Shown here: positions 26,778-39,283 of the stretch, piece by piece
Layout: each line of letters starts with the position of its first letter
Position numbering within the stretch: the stretch's first letter is position 1
NCBI GenBank assembly: GCA_034620365.1
Contig: JAQGEQ010000084.1
Location: 2,666,001-2,730,000, forward strand
Direction: 5' to 3'
Source: Pegea sp. RAD2-039
Lineage: Eukaryota > Chordata > Thaliacea > Salpida > Salpidae
Length of the DNA: 64,000 nucleotides
Position numbers and translations under genes: made by a program
Notes under the pieces: generated by a model
Told to the model about the DNA's origin: nothing
Seen by the model: the letters and a program-made list of their open reading frames with translations, nothing else
Databases searched by the model: none

Positions 26778-26856
26778 ACATATGTAGGTGAGACTGGTAC
26801 CGACATTTCCACAACCAACAAAAGACTACACTGTATTACTGGGGTAGCTGATTATT
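26778..26856 (+). pseudogene. Possible GIY-YIG endonuclease scrap (Penelope-like element?)
   Basis: A short open segment reads T-Y-V-G-E-T-G-T-D-I-S-T-T-N-K-R-L-H and then stops. Penelope-like and some other retroelements carry a GIY-YIG endonuclease with Y-[IV]-G-[EQK]-T-[GK] followed by a Ser/Thr/Arg-rich stretch. The segment is only about 25 codons and nothing else of such an element was seen nearby, so this is a weak call. Confidence 0.25.
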
Positions 26857-27773
26857 GAATATTTCCAAGTTTTTGTCGTCTACAGTACTTCCAAATGGCT
26901 TTTTAAGCATATTTATACAAAAAGACGATCATTATCTTCTTATATGAGCTACTTAATTATTCAACAATTTTTAATTTTTGTGCAGCGACAAGAAACACAA
27001 GATATTAATTTTGTTTATCGTAAAAGTATAAATAATAAATGGAAATTTTGCTACGAGTATTTCGTTTCTTTGTTTTTATATAACTTGAAAATTTGAATAA
27101 TTTTGAGAGTAATCAATGTGTTGCTGGTATTTTGTTTGTATAAATATTTAAAGTTGGGTACAACTCACTAGCAACAATAATTGATCTGTTATTATATTTC
27201 AAGCTGAAAATATTTAAAATTATATGACATATGAAATAATCTATAAGTAATATGAAATAATATTTTCAAAGGATCGTTTTTATTAATCACGTTTCAACAG
27301 TAATCTCGTAAACACTACCTCGTTACTAGAAAATCAATTTCATTTTCAGGTGCTGGCATGTGTTTAAAGAATGCAAGTTTGAAAAAGTGTTTCAATAAAC
27401 GATTGATAAAAAGTGTGTTTTGATCGTTTATCTGCCAACAGCAAAACTTATTAGTTTTTTGTATATTCCATTTTTTCATCAAATCAAAATATAAAATCTT
27501 GATAGAAAGTTTACTTTTCTACATTCAAAACATCCTTGTCAGCTTAAATGAGCTTTTATTAATTTTCAGCATATGAAACCAGATGTTTTAACTCACCACT
27601 ATTAGAATTGAACAAATTTAGTTAAAGTTTTGAAGGTAGACGCAAACTGAGAAAGAAATGAAAAAGTAATTGGTCGCCAGTAAACTAAAGCAAATGTGAA
27701 AAATGCAGAAGAAAAATGAACAATCAAAATGTTTATCATCTTTCTATAATTTCTTTTTTACTAATTTGTCATC

Positions 27774-27947
27774 TCAGATCCTTTGGTCTAAACAGAATAT
27801 AGGCTCTAAAAGTCTTGAAACTGAGATATCATCAATATTCATCATATTATCATAACTAAACTTAATTTTTGAAGCACTTTTACCAGGTAGTGTGATAGAA
27901 GTTGATTTTTGAACCAGAAATACTGAATCGAATCCAGTTTGAGAAGC
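27774..27947 (-). other. Exon-like ORF, product unrecognised
   Basis: An open stretch of 57 codons ending in TGA, preceded by an acceptor-like tttttattaag. Its composition is mixed and protein-like, unlike the Lys/Asn/Phe-rich chance frames around it; it includes TLPGKSASKIKFSYDNMM and DDISVSRLLEPIFCLDQ. No partner exon or family was identified. It may be a terminal exon or a transposon relic. Confidence 0.25.
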
Positions 27948-29233
27948 TTAATAAAAAACCAGCAAGGTTGTTAAACAATTTGACCTGCAAAAAAGCTTTA
28001 CATTAGAAGAACTTATCCTCAAATAAATTATACACTTGGTTGCCGAAGGTTAGAGACTTCAAGCACTTGTAGAAAAACACTTAATAAAATTTGAATGATA
28101 TGAATAAAATGGTAAAGTTAACCTATAGGTGCTTTGAAACTATATTTAGTAGGACAAAAAATTATTATATCGAAATATTTTATTCTACTGAATTAGGAAA
28201 AACCTTTATTGCAAAACTTTGACTACAAACTTAAGTCTGGCCGCAAGATGGAGCTCCTCATCATATCTTCTACAGTTGCGATAAATCTATAAGTTTAAAA
28301 ATTTTTTTTTATCACTCTGGTAGTGAATTGCCAATGAGAGTGTTAAGGCTTGACGTTTTTTCAGGTACACAAGCTTTTGGGTAAAATATGTTCAACTAAA
28401 CCTCAGAATATCTAAAAGTTATATATACATAATCTTTAAAACTGTTACAGCTTAAAATGATAATTAGATATATCAAGAAGTACCGACAGTTTTAAATACT
28501 TTAAAAATGAAAAGATAGAATTCATACTATGAAGAAAAACATAAGTTGTAGATTAGTATTAGAAAGCTCTTACAGAAAAGAGTAAAAAATTAAACATTTA
28601 GCTAATTCAATACAAAAACTAAATACTTGATTAGTAAAACTGAGAAAGCTAAATAGAAAAGAATGAGATAGAAAACCAATTGTTTCTTGGCTTACATTTT
28701 TGAGATCTTTTTACTCGTTTCTCCTCTTTTAATTACTTTTTTACAACAGATAAATAAAATTACTGCCTAATCTATTTAAGCTTATCAACCTTTGCTTTCA
28801 CAATTCTATCTTTTTACATGATGTAAACGTTTTCACAGAGCTTATGTGGAAAACTAGCCACAGACTAAACAGGATAAAGATGATGAAGACTATCTAGTTA
28901 ACCTTCAAAATATTTCTGAGTTTTAGTTTAAATGTACTGACCATTGTCAAGATAAATTATTGCATATTACTCGGTTCATACTTATGTTCATCATCATGAT
29001 AATTGGTATACATTGGTTCAGAGATTTTTAAAAATCTATCTATCTAAATGTTTTGTCAAATCATTTGTTCTATGAGAGAATCAAGCTAGAGATGCTGAAC
29101 CCATAAGCCCATAATTCATTATCTAATTCACAAAAAAGCTTGCAACATTATTAATCGATTCATCATTCTTTTATATAAATAATCTCTATATTTAAAACTT
29201 ATATATGTTCATTAGGACACATATTTCTTGTGA

Positions 29234-29413
29234 ATGGAGGTTAGTAAAGCTAATCAATTCATAATCTTGCCAACATTACTTCATTCAGTGACACTGATAC
29301 TTAGCAGTTTGACAGCAACAGGGTGTTTTGATTCCAAAAAAATGATGATATCCAGTTTAGTATATTTAGAAAGAGAAATTTTCTTTTTCTTAAGAAAAAC
29401 CACAAAGTCTTAG
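29234..29413 (+). other. Small ORF with hydrophobic N-terminus, unassigned
   Basis: ATG to TAG, 59 codons. The first 32 residues are hydrophobic and signal-peptide-like (ILPTLLHSVTLILSSLTATG), followed by a short Lys-containing tail. There is no clear acceptor before the ATG and no homologous family. It could be chance. Confidence 0.2.
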
Positions 29414-32400
29414 AGATTTTGAGATAATATTTTAAATGCAAGACTACATCAACGCGCAAAACAAAATTAAGCAGAGTATACGTCAAGAGAAAGTACTAAA
29501 TTCAAGATACCAATACCATGAACGATATAACAAACGACAGCCGTGTACCAGATCATAAATTAGAGTAATAAAACTTCTCTTTAACTAACCTATTTACAAA
29601 AGCTAGTATATTGAGAAAAAAACAAAGGTAATAAAAATGAAAGCAATTTCTTGCAACGAGTTACAATTTCTTTACAGATGACCATCTAATGTAAACATGT
29701 TTTCATAAATGTTTTATTGATTTTTGTAGTCGAAAAGATGAATATGATGGATGCAAGCAATATTTGTTACACAATTTAATTTACATAATATTTCTATTAC
29801 TATCAAACTCAGTAAACAACTAATTACAAAATATCAATAGTTTAATTTAATAGCTCTGCTAACAATGTAACTAGTTCTCAACTTGTCATCATTCTGTGTT
29901 ATCAGCTATTTCCCAACTAAATTTACATTAACACATTTAAGATATTCATCAGCTAGTACATAAGTCACCTCTTTGTAATAATAGTTTCAAAGTTTATTTT
30001 TCTAGGGTTTACTCAACAAAATAAAGACATCAGATATTTTTGTTGGGAAGCAACGTATAAATAATAAATGTTTATACTACAAGAGACTTTTCAAACCAAT
30101 TAAATGCAGTTTGTAAATAACGATTATAACCTTGATATAGTGCTTAATTTTGATGTTCATTATTATAAATGTTTATCTTTTTTCATGTGGCTTTACTTAA
30201 AGATAGATTTTATCTTTTTATCTTACAGGCATTTAATTAAGATAATATTGCAATTCCTTGTTCAACAAGAGTAAATATAAATATTAAAGCAATATTCTTT
30301 TACATAGATTAAATTAGATTTAATTTATATTTATTTAAAAAGAACTTTGTATTTATCTCATGTTTTATACGTTGTCAGGGGAACCATAAAAACTTAATCA
30401 AAAAGAAATTATTATTTTAATGACTTTCAGAAAAATCTTGTTTTCGAAAGATAAATTTATATAGTAGATCTTTAAAGAATTAAAATCTTTATTAGCGTAC
30501 ACAACATAAAAGTTTTATACAAGTATCTGATCAAACTAAATCAAAGTTTGATTTTATGGTCATTACGGTTTATACTTTTAATTATTTAAGAATTTATTTT
30601 GAATAATTATTGAAGATAAAAGATAAATTGTAATGCCGATAAAGATTTTATCCGATTTACTTTAATCCGATTTATTTTAAATAAATCTACATTTTAAACA
30701 ACAATGAAAAAGTGTTTTTAAACTGTAACTTCAACTTATCTGTTTATCAGCTTTTTTTACGCTTATTTAAGAAGAGTTTTGAAATAAAAAGAAATACTTT
30801 GACGTTACTTTTATTACAAACTGTCAAACAAGTTTCTATAAATAATAAATATTTTATACAAAATAAATGAAGCAATAATATACTGGTGACAACTTTCTTT
30901 AATAAATGTACCTGACAAATATTTTAAGAAATCTTTTCTTGAGAGTTATTGAAATGTTAAAATGCGTTTATTTATATTAAAATTCTTATCGATTAAAAAA
31001 CAATAAATATATTAAAAGCAGTTAAGTATATGAATTTTTTCATGTTTATACATAAAATTAATGTAGAATATTTTATTGAGATATTATTTGAATAACAGCT
31101 TTAGAGCAACTTCAGTTTTCATAAGTAACATAAATAAAATGTTATATAGTTTTTGTGCTATATCATATAAATAAACAAAATACACTCATACTTATGATAA
31201 GATATTATTAGCTCAAAGATTTCTTTAAAATTAATGTGTGTGACGTTTAAAATTTAACTAAAAGCATAAAAGAAATGGGCTTAATATCTAGCGTAAATAA
31301 AGAATTAAATATTATTGATTTATGGAATATATCAACTGAATAGTAAACTATATATCTTGGTAATGTACAAGTAATTGTTAAATTTAAAAAAAATGCATGA
31401 AAATGATCAAATATAATTAAGTATTTTAGTAAATAACACATTAAAATAATTTTTGATTGATAATAAGCATAAAGCTGGGTTGCTAAATTAGATTTTTACA
31501 GATATAGATTCTAATTAAAAACGTAATAATCAAAAACATTAAAGACACAAAATAATTACTCAATAATAATGATAAGTTGTAATTACTTGAAATAAAATAG
31601 TTAGAAAAACACCTTTTGAATTTTCTCATACAAGTTGTGTAAACTGTTTTTTAGTTAAATCAAAAGTAGCATATAAAACTATTGAGGGTTTGTAACAGAA
31701 AGAATATTTATTCAAAATATTAAAATGTTTTTCTGATATGTTACAAAATAATCACATATTCATTTCTAAAATGAGTAATTATTTTTTCATTTGGTTCAAC
31801 ATGTTTAACGTGCCTAAATTTGTGATTAAAAAAAAAACTATTTAAAAAAGATTATAATTTATATATAATAAGTATTATCTATTATCTAAATACTTATGCT
31901 AAAAAAATGTTATTCTTCTAGTTCAATAGGTAAGTTAGTTACAAAAAACTTATTTCATTTTTTCATCGAAAGCTTTAAAAACAATAAACATCAAAATGAA
32001 CAAGTTATTTTGGCATCTGCCAAGCATTTACATAAAAGAGTTACTCAGTATTTGATTGTGATCACAAGATATTTGTAAAGAGCTCTACAAATAATCAATT
32101 CAAATCTAAATTACAGCTAATTAAAGAAAAGTCTTTTAAGAATCTGAAAAAGTGTTTTATAAAAAGCGTATCAAGTTTCAATGATTTAGATTAAACATAA
32201 ATAAGAGCTTTTTAATCCTAAATGTGAATGTAACACAGATATCACATGTGCTAATTTGTACAAATTAAAAAATCAATATTTGTGTCAAAGATTTTGTGAA
32301 ATGTTGTTCAAAAAAACTGTAAGCTCTAGTTACAGTAAGTGTAGACTTGACCTATGCTGTAAATACCTGTTTTTTAAGAATATATTATATAATAATACAA

Positions 32401-33002
32401 TAATATATATAATTTTATTGTAAAAACAAATTTCTACTTATATTTTTTCAATCACAAGACTGGGATTTAATAAACTTATTTTATAGCACAATATCAGTTT
32501 TTAAATAATAAATAAAATAAATAAAGTTTAAAAAATAGTTTTCAGGACCTTCTACTATCTTATTTGTTCTTTTTAGTTGTTTGTCAGGTTTCTTAATCAA
32601 GACATCGTAATTAACACGGATTATTTGCTTTTTAATGAATCATCAATAGTATCTCTATGTAAAGGTTAATAGATAAATAATTTTTCTAAAATGTTTAAGA
32701 AACACTACTTTTTTGAATTTTCTAATTCAAATCTTGTTGATAAACTTCCAAAGTATAATTTTCATTCATTACCTTTTTTCGAATTTGAAAATAATTTTAT
32801 AAGCAAAGCCAGCAACGTTTGAATTTAAGATAAGAATATAAAAATATAATAATAAAGTTTCTATACCAACAAAGTGTCATTTAATTTTTTGTATGCTTTC
32901 AAAAACCTTGAAAAATGTTATCTTTAAAATTGAATTATTAAATCTTTTTCAATATGTATACTATGAGTCAAATCTTTATCGAACTATTTATGACTTAGTA
33001 TA

Positions 33003-33214
33003 AAGATGTAAGCAGTAAATTGTTTCCACCTCATCAATACCCACGAACACTAAAGCCAGAGTTGACTTTCATAAATTTGAAAATAAGCTCTCAGTTTGTT
33101 CCAAAGTCTTATAAAAAAATTATCAAAAACCGAGAGATTGAAAAGAATAAAATGAAAGTATTTTTATTGCCGTATAATCCGAGGCACATGATACGATATT
33201 CAAATTACGATTAG
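33003..33214 (+). other. Exon-like ORF, possibly the last exon of a small gene
   Basis: The frame is open from just after a TAG and ends with TAG at 33,212. An acceptor-like gtaagcag ends at 33,016. The translation has unusual, protein-like content for this desert (LFPPHQYPRTLKPELTF, VFLLPYNPRHMIRYSNYD). I found no upstream exon on the plus strand whose phase fits, and I do not recognise the product. Confidence 0.25.
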
Positions 33215-33642
33215 TACAATTGTACACAATAACAAATAACTAGGACATAAAAACAATAAATAAATAAATAATCAAGGCTGATTACAGACAGTTTACTTGA
33301 ACGAATTACTTTCAACTTGATAAAGTTTTGTCTTAAAAGATACTTATATAACAATAATAAGTTGAATCTTATTTTTATTAAGTGTTTGTTATGCGATAAG
33401 CTTAATTTAGTATTGACAGTATAAAAATAATGCAGTTAGTCACATTGCTTATGAATTATTTATAGATATTTGAACCGCATTCATACAAAAAAGAGCGTAT
33501 TAACGTATAAAGCAAATTGAACTTTTAAGAAAACAATAATTAGAGATTTAAACATAAATTGGTTAAGAAGTGATCAAGTCAAGATTTCATCAATGGATTC
33601 CAGCTGCCGTCGTCAAATCATTTTCTCTTTACTGGTAACTTT

Positions 33643-34388
33643 TTAATCTGAGTATTTTTCCTCTGAGTGAGCTTGGCTTGGGTTCTTATCAACAAGTTGA
33701 AGAAAAGCTTGCATGACGTTAGCAGGAATCGTTTCAAAATCATCTTCTAAATATTTCAAGGATAATTTTTACGATAATATCTTTAACGTTAACATTAAAA
33801 TGATCTTGGAAAGATGTATAAATTTAAAATTGAAACGAATTAATTTATGTTGAATTATAATATCAAATTCGATGAAAGTATTTTAATTTTGAACCTTGAT
33901 TTGATAAATCTCTTTTCATGTTTGTAAAACTCATTTCACCATCTAAGTTGTAATCCAAAAGCGCTGAAGACATAAAAAGATGAACTTTAGTTTTATTATG
34001 CAAAAGACTCATCTAAATTGTCAAGTTTGTTACAAGAAGAGCAGTTCAAATGATTTCAGGAAACATCTCACGTTGTTCAGTTCTTTTTGTAGCAGATAAC
34101 TGCCTCATTCTTTCAACAAGGTAAAGTTGCCGTAATAGATTCCTAATCTGTTGTTGCCTACGGTTCCCTACCTCAATTTCAGCTATTGTAAACGCTCTGC
34201 GACTAGTATACATCAAAAATATTAAAAAAACTTTTAATTAAAGATATAAAATCAAATTACGATCTTGAGTAGATTCCAGAATTGTTAATGTCGCTTTCAC
34301 TCATCCCACCCAATGATCTAGACTCAACAGAATTGAAAATGATCAAAAAGCAAAGTATAGTTGTAGAAAGAATAGTTGTTGGCTTCAT
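33643..34388 (-). CDS. Putative PTH-like secreted peptide precursor B, 3 exons
   Basis: Exons 34261-34388, 34072-34202 and 33643-33746 (minus strand) total 363 nt and give 120 aa; junction phases are 2 and 1. Residues 1-23 form a signal peptide (I-L-C-F-L-I-I-F core, then V-E-S before R-S-L). A furin-type R-S-R-R site (residues 42-45) precedes the peptide, and K82-R83 follows it, predicting a mature peptide of about 36 residues (46-81). With Thr48 as position 1 it matches precursor A and PTH in register: T1 I2 A3 E4 I5 E6 V7, R20, L22, Y23, L24, M28, R29. The third exon encodes an acidic tail ending K-Y-S-D. If the second intron were not spliced, exon 2 would end eight codons later at a TGA, a plausible shorter isoform. 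An acceptor-like cgacag lies two bases before the ATG. Secretory precursor architecture is clear. The PTH label is inference. Confidence 0.62.
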
Positions 34389-37300
34389 TTCTGTCGTAAA
34401 ATATAAATTTCAATTTTCTTCATCTAGAAGCAACTTGATTATAACTGAGTAGACATGAAGAAATTTATCAGAAAATTGAACAAAGTTACTGAAAAAACTA
34501 AAAAACTTAAAAAGTATTTTTATGAATTTACAGAAAATTCGAATAGAAAAGTAAACTTGAAAAACTGTCAAGTTAAAGCTGAATTCAGTTTATCATTCTA
34601 GTATTTATTCTTTATTTATTTCTTTACAAACTTATAAACTATTGCAGATAAAATCTACAATTTGTTAATAATCTAGATAACCACAATACAGTTAGTAAGC
34701 CTAGGAACGATAATACTTTAAGTTTTAATTCAAAACTACATGCTATTATTGCTTGAATTTTACCTTTAGCTTGAGACTTTTATAGACAAGAGTTGATTCA
34801 GTGGAAGATAATATTTCTTTGAAAGATTTCTCTTGGATGACCATGAACACATTTTTTCCAATATTTATAGTGAACAGGAAAAAATTAAACTAAATAAGAC
34901 GTCACCTAGTGGTTGAGTTTTAAATAAAACTAAGGCTAAACAATAAACTTGAAATTACAAATAAAATGTCATTTGATGCGAATGTTTTCCTAAACTAAGG
35001 AGAAAAAATCATTAAAAATGACATAAAAATGTTTCAAAAACTCAGAACAATAATATTTAGTCTAATACCCCGACAACCTAGGAACTAAAGAAGCTTGTGG
35101 TAATAAGAGCCCATTAAAAGTCAGATATTTTTCTGCAAAACACAATTTTTCAAAAATTTGGTAGAATGGTTTTTTAAAACTTAATTAACAGACATTTTTT
35201 TCATATATCTTTAGATGTTATTTGCCAAGTTTTATCCGATTTAACTAATATAAAAAATGGTTTTTATTTGTTATAGTTTTCCAATTAAAGTTGATATATT
35301 TTCCCAAATATTGACTCTAAATTATCTTTAAGATAATGTTTTGATGATGAACAACAAGAAGGTCAACTCTTACTAGCTTTGACCACTAACTCAAAAAACA
35401 TCTAGCATTTTTAAATTGGTTTTTACAATTTTGACACCAAATCAACCTTATCTAAACTTGTCAGAACTATTTTTAAATTAACATCTTTCGATTTTTTATA
35501 TAAAATCGCTTATAAAGTAAACGAATTATAAAACAACTTTGGTAAGCTTTAAACAATTTAAAAATATTTGGACTATAAACTACTTTTTAAATTATTGTGG
35601 TTTATATTTATTTGAATTTAACATAAATAATTTAAAAATATGGTACCACTTAGAGCTTTAAATGAAAAAAGTTTATGAATTTTATACTTTATATTGAAAG
35701 TAGTCTCAGTTATAATTTTCATGATGAATATTCAGAATATTCCTAAATATTTAAAGATAATTTTTGCTAACTAAAAATCAGAATCATATAATTTGACAGT
35801 TTGTAGCTTCTACCATAAAGTCAAAGTACTTTCTTCGTCGCATGCACTTACTTAGTCTGGATTTTATTGTAAAGCAAGTTTTGTTGAAGTCAAATTTTGA
35901 AAGCTTTTTTGTTTCAAGTCTTTTTTAATTTAAGTCATAAGACAAGTTAAAAATTTTATTGCACTACTAGAGAGATAGAATTCTGTCCGAAGATTTTATT
36001 ATATTATTAATATATTCAAACAAAAAAAAATTAATATTTTTTCATTTGAAAAATATTCTATATTTTCCATCAGCAAACTACTGATTGACATTTAGAGACT
36101 AGAACTTTGAAAATGTGGTTTAAATTCACCGTACAGCAATTTTAATTACTTTATTAAAAAATATTTCGTCAGCTTTTAATAATAATTAATTTTTTTTCTA
36201 CTTAATTTCAATAGAATTAATATTCGTTGAAATCTTATTAATATTTAATTCAAAAAATTTATGAGTCAAAATTTAGTTTGAAAATATTGATTTTGAGAAT
36301 AGAAAGAAACTTTTTTAAAAGTTTTGATTAATTCTTTTATTACTATTTTTTAAGTTTAAACAATTTATGAAAAGTGAGTTCCATAAAAAAATACCATAAA
36401 AACAATAGATAATGTTTAAATTCTTTATTTAAATTTGTGCAAGAACCGTTTTCTTTATTTTCTAAGTAAAACTCTTTGGCATAAAAAACATTTTTTTTAT
36501 CTGCACAAAGTTTTTCTTCCAAAATCTATCTAATTTTTTATGATAAGCAGAGAAGAAAATAAAAGAATATTACCCAACTGAACTTTTAAAAGTAATCTTT
36601 TTAATATTCAGAATAAGGTTATCAAAAAAGACATCTTAAATTTATCTGGTAAATAAGAAAATAAAAAAAACTTGCCAAAATGGTTTATTAATTTTTCTTA
36701 GATGTTTAATAAAACATTTATGACAAGTTATTTTACCCTTCAAATGTATTGTTTCGCGTATTTAGACAGCATAAGTAAAGGCACATTTTAGAAAACTTTT
36801 AGTTTAAAAAAATGACTCATTTTTAAAGATTAGCTGAAAATACTGAAAACTTGTACGTAATACAACAGTCAATCACTTATTTTTATGCGTAACTATTTTG
36901 AATTTTTAAAAAAATGCAATGTGGTAAATTATCTAAAATAAGCTGCTAATAACTTTGAGAAAGTTAAAAGAAGTTTAAAAACAAAGTAAAAAGATTTTAG
37001 TAACTTAATTGAAATTATAAAAGATATTACTCAAATCTTCTTTAATGGAAGATTTTATAACTTTAAATTATTAATTACAACTGAGAAAAACCATTTATTA
37101 CTAAATAAGAAATATAATTCAAAAATTATATGTAAAAATAACTTAAACCAAATATTTGTTCGTATCAATTGAACGAAAGAAAAGTTATATATCTATTTAA
37201 TTCTAAAATAATTCATTTTAGTAATTTAGAATATTGAACAAACTTTCAACACCAGATAATTTTGTAATCTATGATGTTCAAGCTGGAATTTTCAGTTTGA

Positions 37301-39274
37301 TAACTTTCTGTAACATTTCGTGTCACAATTACTTTATCAATATAATAATTTAGAAAATCGATAGTCTTCAGTTTCATAAAACTAAATGCCGTGTAGTCAA
37401 TTACTTGTAGCAAAGATCCCCCCTTTGTATAAACGAAGTCACTAATATACCAGAGCTGTCAGTTTCAATCTCAAGTCTTTACTAAGCACCGAATAATGAC
37501 GTAATTTAACAATGGCGTTAAAAAGCAACGTCAAGAGCGATAAAGCTTTTGATATTTCTGCCAAAATCACAGACAGCAGCAAGATGATGCCGAAAATAAC
37601 TGATTTTGGCTTATGAGAGCGACATCATTTAACAGCTTTATTTTAAAAATCAGTAATACTGAATCAATGAAAAACAGAATGATCAATAAAATCGGAAGGT
37701 GAATAAATGGTGTTGGTTTCTTTATAACCAACCTTGTTTTGACATTTGTGCAGCTTATATTTTTGGATTATGACGTTTTTGGCTTCTTAGAGCAAATGGC
37801 CGACATATTTGAATAGAAGCAAAATACCTTGCTCTAATCGTTAAAAAGGATGTTTAGTGTATTCATGAAAAAGGTTATTATAACATTACTGTCATCTCGT
37901 ATTCTTTCCAATCACATGAAGCGTTTCTGTCATCAGAAGTAAAACCATTTTATGATTCATTTAATTGACAATCATACAATAAATTCAACCTTTTAGCAAT
38001 TCGGCTGTAACAGTTTTTCGATTTTATATTGTCATCATGTGTTGATTGTGGATGGAAAACAAATTTTGAGGCATGTGAATAAATTACTTATGAAATTCTC
38101 CTTTCTCAAGCCAAAAATAAGATTCATTTACTGACAGTATATATGATACAAGACTATTTGCACTTTCAAACTTCCTTAAATTATTACATAAAGCAAAATA
38201 GCTTGAGAACATTTGCTTTTATACATGGTTAACGTTTCTTTATTATTATTTCAAATATTTATTTCGAAACCGATAAAGTTTAATCTTTCTATAATTGATT
38301 ATTTAATTATTATGTAAATAAATTTGAACCCTGTTTTAATAATTTTTTTTGGGTTTCTTATTAACAGCAATCAGCTGAGATTTTGACTGACTCTTTTAAA
38401 ATTTAAGTTTCTAAACAGTTTGGTTTGATTAAAATTAATAAAACTGATTTTTACTTTTGATTAATAATAGTTTTTCTACTTATTAATTTTAAAGAATGTT
38501 TTTTCACAAAGTTTACAATTGAGTAAACAGAATTTAAAAAAGCGTTTGTATTATTCCAAAAATCGGCGGTTTAAAACCTAAGACACTTGTGACATGATTT
38601 GAATAAAACTAAAGAGCAAAGATAATTTGCTATAATTTGTGGAAATACATAGTGTTGATAAACTACAAATATGTTTGTAATGCAAGCAGGAACTAATTAG
38701 AAAACTACTTTGTCTAGTATAAATATCATAATAGTAAAGAAAATCAATTAGTAAGATACCACGAGAACACTGTATATCCTTCAAATACCGTTTAGTAACT
38801 TAATGAATATCTTTTAAACCGTTTGAAGTAGTTGGAAACTGTAGTTTTATTACTCTTGAGGCTTAAAAATATAAAAACAGAATCACTCATTTTGTAAACG
38901 TAATTATCAAATATCAATAATTTCATCAGCGACTCAAAATTGGAAATCCCTTGGTGGGATTTCGAAATGTATCTTGATGTTTGAAAGACAATATTTGAAT
39001 TATTTACATATGGTATATCTACATTATTCATGAGTTTGTACAAAGTATTTGCCACCAAGTACATGCTAAATTGCTAAGATAATTTACAAATCAATTAAAA
39101 GTCGATTCATATCAAATTTAATTACAAATTAATTAGCATGATGTTGAGAGGGTTTTATTGGATGAGAAATATTGTGGCTGTTGATAGATCTTGCAAAAGA
39201 GCTACGCTGTTGCTAAAAGCATTAAATAATTGCTGCAAAGATTTCATATATATAAGTTCACCCGGTGTTTACAG
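34389..39274. other. AT-rich intergenic region
   Basis: No recognised gene. A GC-richer island at about 37,380-37,620 holds a 34-codon ORF, listed separately. A 14-codon exon-like stretch on the minus strand near 35,850 reads C-M-R-R-R-K-Y-F-D-F-M between acceptor- and donor-like sites. A 90-codon minus ORF ends at 38,792. None has family support. Confidence 0.4.
37512..37616 (+). other. 34-codon ORF in a GC-richer island, unassigned
   Basis: ATG to TGA, including MALKSNVKSDKAFDIS and a lysine-rich remainder. It lies just after tgacgtaat, a sequence like a CRE half-site region, in an island with markedly less A+T than its flanks. It could be a first exon, a promoter-associated uORF, or part of a mobile element. 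No homologue is recognised. Confidence 0.2.
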
Positions 39275-39283
39275 CATCACAAG

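Larger units (their letters stand above)
23826..33642. other. Large AT-rich interval between the two peptide genes
   Basis: Nearly 10 kb of AT-rich sequence with few open frames. I could support only four weak exon-like or relic segments, listed separately (26,778; 27,774; 29,234; 33,003). I searched for further copies of the R-x-L-W/Y-L-x-x-x-M pattern of the flanking peptide genes and saw none, but a divergent short exon could easily be missed. Confidence 0.4.

Noticed and set aside
28230..28330. Third PTH-like exon on the minus strand (R-R-Y-D-E-E-L-H-L-A-A-R-L)
   Set aside because: It follows an acceptor and a dibasic pair, but the spacing of R20, W/Y23, L24 and M28 is not met and no signal-peptide exon was found.
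38792..39064. 90-codon minus-strand gene next to secreted gene C
   Set aside because: The frame is open but the translation matches nothing known and has no convincing splice sites. Left as background.
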